A DNA stretch of 64,000 bases from assembly GCA_025345505.1 (NCBI GenBank), contig JANVCC010000018.1, forward strand, positions 38,179,242-38,243,241, in the 5' to 3' direction. The notes beneath the pieces are model-generated. The model was not told the origin of the DNA. It saw only the letters and a program-made list of their open reading frames with translations, and did not search any database. Made by a program: the position numbers and the translations under genes. This stretch comes from Todiramphus chloris collaris (taxonomy: Eukaryota; Chordata; Aves; Coraciiformes; Alcedinidae). This document shows positions 59,778-64,000 of this stretch, one piece after another. Position 1 is the first letter of the stretch. The number at the start of each line of letters is the position of its first letter.

Positions 59778-62774
59778 GAAGTTCTCACTTCATTTGTCTT
59801 TTAAACTGGAATAGGGGAGAATCACGCAACAGAAGAGAAAAGGTCATTCTCCTAAATGGTCTTTTTACAACCAGCATTATGGCAACTTAAAGCTGACACT
59901 GTCCCTTCAAGTCTTTGGGTCTTGGCCAGTTCACTGGAGAGAAAAATCATTCAACATGTTTGGATTCCTTGCAACAGCTTTTCTAAGTGGCCGTGACTGC
60001 TGCTTTGCGACTGCTGCCCCACGCTTCACTGGAGAACACTGATATCCCATGAGCTGCTCATCTGCTCCTCAGCCCTGCGTGCTCATCTGGGCAGCCTGGC
60101 AGTCTCTCATGAGCACTGTGCAACACTCTGGTCTCCTGTGCGCACGCTTGCCCTGGCATCATACATTGACTGCCTCCCAAGCATGCAAGCTGACATGGCA
60201 ATGGCTCTATACTCACATGTGGATCCCATCTACATTGCTCCTTTCATTTCTGAAACCAAGCACTTGTTCCCCTCGACCAGGTCTCTCTCACAGTGATACA
60301 CATGGGTGTCACTGGTCCTTGTTGGGCCTGCTCATTTCTCCCCAGGCCATATTTTTCAAGGCTGCCAACACTTACCTGACCCAGCCCTGCGGGGGTTCAC
60401 CCTCTGTTCCGCTCGCATGAAGAAAGGATGACCATCACTGAAGCACAGCTCTGCCATAAGCTTGCACATAAATATAGCTTACATTGGTCAAAACCATTCA
60501 AAAGCACCTTGTTGTGAGTCTTATTCCTATCATGCAGACTTTCTTTCCCGGGCTTCCTGAGAGTCTTGTGGAGCACAGCATTTAGGTTTTAGTTATTCTC
60601 TGCCTCCATATCTTTCACTAAATACCTTCTAAGATGAGAAGATGCTGTGGAGCGGCTCTTTTTCTGCAGACACCTAACCTGGGTTTCTTGACCTCATTAT
60701 CAGTGGAATAGAAGCCATCTATAACAGATTTTTCTTGTATCTGATTGCTGACTGTGTGGAAACTATTGCTGAAATACCTTCTCCTCATTTAATTTTTAAC
60801 AGATTTGGACACAATTCCACCTTATTCAGAGATGTATCATCATCCTTTCTGAAATACTAGGAGTGTTTGAGAATAGCTTTTAATTTGGAGGGCTGCAGAG
60901 GGCATTGGGTATTTCTTGGGTTCGAGTTTTCAGATGGTGCAAGGATGAGGGACAAACAAAATGCATAAACAGAGTTATGTGCTTGCTGACGGAGCCTCTC
61001 TCCTATTTAGACACTGTTTTATCTTTGTAATTAACACTTTTCTCTTGACAGAGATGCTTTACTATGCTATTTTTAACAAGTATTTATGACAGTAGTTGCA
61101 TTCGTCAATTCCTTGTATGTATTGAGCATCGTGGAGATTTAACATAGAGAGAAAGGAAATGTTTGACTGAATTCCTGGTGAAAGATCAAATACTTAGTCT
61201 CGTAGAAACATAAAACCTCATTTAGTTCTTCAGCTTTTCTTACATGTCAGCACCCTTTCTGTTTTACATGGTGCCAACAAGACACATAAAAATTTCCTGG
61301 ACATAATAACCCCTTCTACCTTGGCAGATCAGCAAGAGCAGCTTTCTCTGGAATCTCCCTAATCAATTGGCTTCGCCAAGTCTTTTGCTTAACAAATCCT
61401 GCAATTGCTTCCAGCATTTTCCCAGAAGTGATACCAAATTAATGGGTTTGTAGTCTCCTGGTAGGTCTCTCGGTCTTTCATTGTCTCATTAGGCACACTC
61501 CGGCCTGCTGGGAGAACTGTACTGCATTGATAAAGATGCTGGATGAGGTTCATTTCATATCCCACTTTTCTTTTGCATTCTTGGACTCACTCATGTACAA
61601 ATGTTAAAACGAACATGGATAAGACTGAAAAGATCAAAGTCCTTCAGTACAGGCACATCTCACTTGGTGATTAATCCAGTTTCCTACATGTCCTATGAAG
61701 TCAATGTACACTATTGCAAATCTGCCTTGCACTCCAGATCTTGGCCTAAATTCAATTGGATGCTTAACTGTAAACGAGAATAAAATGTTGACAAAAGTAA
61801 TTTAAGGACCCAGCAAATTTAACTTTATGCCTCTGTCTAATGATCTGAAACAAAACAGTATATGAAATCATAGAATTTTTAAGCAACGATATTTTGAGCA
61901 CACAGCTTCTTTCTGAATGCTATTTTCTCTGTCATATGCGTAGAGTCACTGTCCTTAAAAATCAGACTTTTCCAGAAAGAACAGCAATAAACACGGTTTT
62001 GTTCTTTTTTTCTAAACAGTTTCAGGTCCATTCCTGCCTTGTACTAGAAACTGTGTCTTTGCCATGCATTTCAGTAAACCCCAGAAGTGACTAGTGGTTG
62101 CACTCCCACTGCACATGAAAATACTCACACTTCACTTTCCACACTCTTCTTTTGGCCACCAGTCATGTTGCATGTATGACAGAGTTTATCTCTTCTTCCT
62201 TCAGAGAGATGCCTCAGTGAATCCAAACACCAAGAAACCCCCCTACTCTAAGCCTCGGACAAAAGTTTCTTTCACAGAATTTGTGTTCAGACTGCTGATA
62301 ATTTCCATTTTCACTTAATTTAGGTGCCAAACTTAACTGCTCCCCTAGAACTGGTAGGGTACCTCTGGCTCTAGGCTTCCCTCAATGATCAATATTGATT
62401 GTTGGGCAGAGATGCTCCAGGGGTCTGCAACCAGCTTCTTTGGCATCCTTGGACAGGGATCCCAGCACCAAGCCCTCACACACCCTGGGTAGGAAAGCTC
62501 ATCACACCTTCTTGTGTCACTGAGCCATTGCACAGCCAGGAATACACCTTAGAACAAAGAAGAAGGCAAGGCAGAAGGTTACTTTGGCCATCCTAGTTGT
62601 TGAGATATCAGCATGGGAGGGGAGAGATACAAACTACCCAGATTGTTTCTGTTTCATTTCTGTCTGACAATTGTCCAATGTATACACAGAAATGCAGCAA
62701 CTAGCAATCTAGTTCTGGTCCTTGGTGTTGATGTTACCAACTCAAGACAGTCTTGGATAAGATGGGAGCTATAA
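59778..62774. other. Unique non-coding stretch
   Basis: I see no gene or named repeat. The 123-codon frame at 60049-60420 (plus) has a Ser/Leu/Trp-rich product I cannot assign. The rest is AT-rich sequence with short frames only. Confidence 0.5.
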
Positions 62775-63470
62775 ATCATGGTGGGATCAATAGCCCAACT
62801 GTAGTGCATCTACATGAATGCATGCAGCATGGGCAACAAACATGAGGAGCTGGAAGCTATTGTACAGCAGGAAAACTATGATACAGTTGTCATCATGGAA
62901 ACATGGTAGGATAATAGGGTTGAGAGTCTATGGGTGAGTATCAGAGGGAAGACCAACAAGGCAAATATCGTGGTGGGAGTCTACCCAACCAGGATCAAGA
63001 GTCAGACAAAATAACTAGCTGAAAGAAGTCTCACAGTCACTACCACTTGTTCTTGTGGGGGATTTCAACTCACCAGATGTCTGCTGGAAATACAGTACAG
63101 CAGAGAGGAAACAGTCTAGGAAGTTGCTGGAGTGTGTGGAAGATAACTTCCTGATTCAGGTGGGGAAAGAGCAAACTAGGGAAGGTTCCCTGCTAGACCT
63201 GTTGTTCACAAACAGAGAAGGACTTGTGGGTGATGTGAAGGTTGGAGGCCATCTTGGACATAGCAATTATGAAATAATAAAGTTTTCAATTCTTGGGGAA
63301 GTAAGGAGGTAGGTTAATTGAACTGCCACTTTGAATATCCAGAAGGCAGTCTTTGGCCTGTTTAGGGGATTAGTTGACAGAGTCCCTTGGGAGGCAGTCA
63401 TAAAGGGCAAAGGAGTCCATGAAGGCTGGACATTCCTCAAGAGAAAAATCAATATATCCGATGACTACCA
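62775..63470 (+). mobile_element. CR1 LINE, endonuclease-region fragment
   Basis: This piece covers part of the CR1 apurinic-type endonuclease and the start of the linker to the reverse transcriptase. The early part (62800-62920) has the CR1 phrases atgcagcatgggcaacaaac, gaggagctggaagct and aaactatgat, followed by what seems an internal deletion. An open piece at 63055-63312 reads MGDFNSPDVCWKY (the GDFN motif), then GSLLDLLFTNREGLVGDVKVGGHLGHSNYEII. The catalytic SDH triplet of the family is changed to SNY here, so the enzyme would be inactive. The fragment stops near 63470 in the linker and has no reverse transcriptase or 3' tail. It overlaps by about 150 bp in family position with the start of the copy at 12478, so they are different insertions. 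Confidence 0.88.
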
Positions 63471-64000
63471 TCAGTGCATCTCTTAGAGTTTGTAACTTAC
63501 TCTTACACTCATCTCAAATAAACCCTCAGTGGGGATAAAATTTATCCTCTTCTGGACAATGCTTTTGAAAATTTCTGTCTGTGCCAACAGCGGCAGCTCT
63601 TGCAGCCTGTGTTCTTGTTACCAACAAGCCGGCTAGGACATTCCTAGTGCAGCATGGGTTTCAGGTCAGCATCTCCTCCATCACTCTTAAGAACACCTCT
63701 GAGCAAACGGACCTGATGCCATTCTCCAGTGACATCATTTACATTCACTCTCAGGCAGTGACAATGTTAGGCAATCACTGTCACATCCAGGACAATGTCT
63801 GGCACCACTGAAGAACAGCATCGGCCCAGGCAAATCCTATGGTTATTGGGACATAAAAGGGATGCAACCAGGGCACAAAATGTCCATCAGTCCCTCTAGC
63901 AACGTATGTCTCCATCCTGTTGCTTTTCACCATGCAGGGTACTGGGTTTTGATTCTGGCACCAGGGCAAAAGAAAACAGGTTCACTAGAAACTTCTCCTT
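63471..64000. other. Unique non-coding stretch at the window end
   Basis: I recognise no gene or repeat here. Frames of 76 codons (plus) and 62 codons (minus) have no family resemblance. A further piece of a repeat could continue beyond the window edge. Confidence 0.4.

Noticed and set aside
1-64000. Endogenous retroviruses, LTRs, Polinton-like elements, CRISPR arrays, operons or toxin genes.
   Set aside because: Nothing in the window resembles these; all retroelement protein motifs seen are of CR1 LINE type.

Overview
This window looks like AT-rich, non-coding nuclear DNA from a bird. The main evidence is the transposon content: nearly every recognisable repeat is a CR1 LINE (chicken repeat 1). 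The copies carry the typical CR1 3' tails built of ATTCTRTG-type octamers, they are mostly 5'-truncated, and they range from fairly young to very old. Two MIR-like SINE relics and one tRNA-derived SINE relic add to the old repeats. I found no endogenous retrovirus, LTR or Polinton-like element, no DNA transposon I could name, no rRNA, no functional tRNA, no CRISPR array and no host protein-coding gene. A run of 10 Ns inside a GAAA microsatellite marks an assembly gap.

Layout. 1-3.1 kb: unique sequence. 3.1-6.2 kb: a graveyard of very old CR1 pieces (two plus-strand copies and one minus-strand). 6.2-11.4 kb: unique sequence with a possible 24-nt microexon, a T/G-rich tract and the gapped GAAA array. 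11.4-14.8 kb: two plus-strand CR1 copies, one of them 2.3 kb long and covering the reverse transcriptase. 15.2 kb: tRNA-derived SINE relic on the minus strand. 15.3-43.5 kb: mostly unique sequence with simple repeats, two MIR-like relics, an NRF1-type palindrome, a G-quadruplex motif and a phased pair of TTAATTAA sites. 43.5-45.0 kb: a third substantial CR1 copy. 47-48.6 kb: a CCTTT microsatellite and a short CR1 3' end. 51-52.5 kb: a cluster of splice-like signals, a strong minus-strand quadruplex motif and a minus-strand CR1 3' end. 52.5-62.7 kb: unique sequence with A- and T-tracts. 62.8-63.5 kb: a CR1 endonuclease-region fragment.

Nothing here works together as a pathway or operon. The window is best read as intergenic DNA or the inside of a very large intron. 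The open frames are short, mostly rich in Cys, Ser, Phe and Leu, and match no family I know apart from the CR1 proteins. I did not find a new biological system. The items most worth testing are splice-site-like arrangements: a zero-length-exon (recursive) splice site near 51788, a 24-nt microexon candidate near 8 kb, and two ordinary exon candidates. All need RNA evidence, because such signals also occur by chance in 64 kb.
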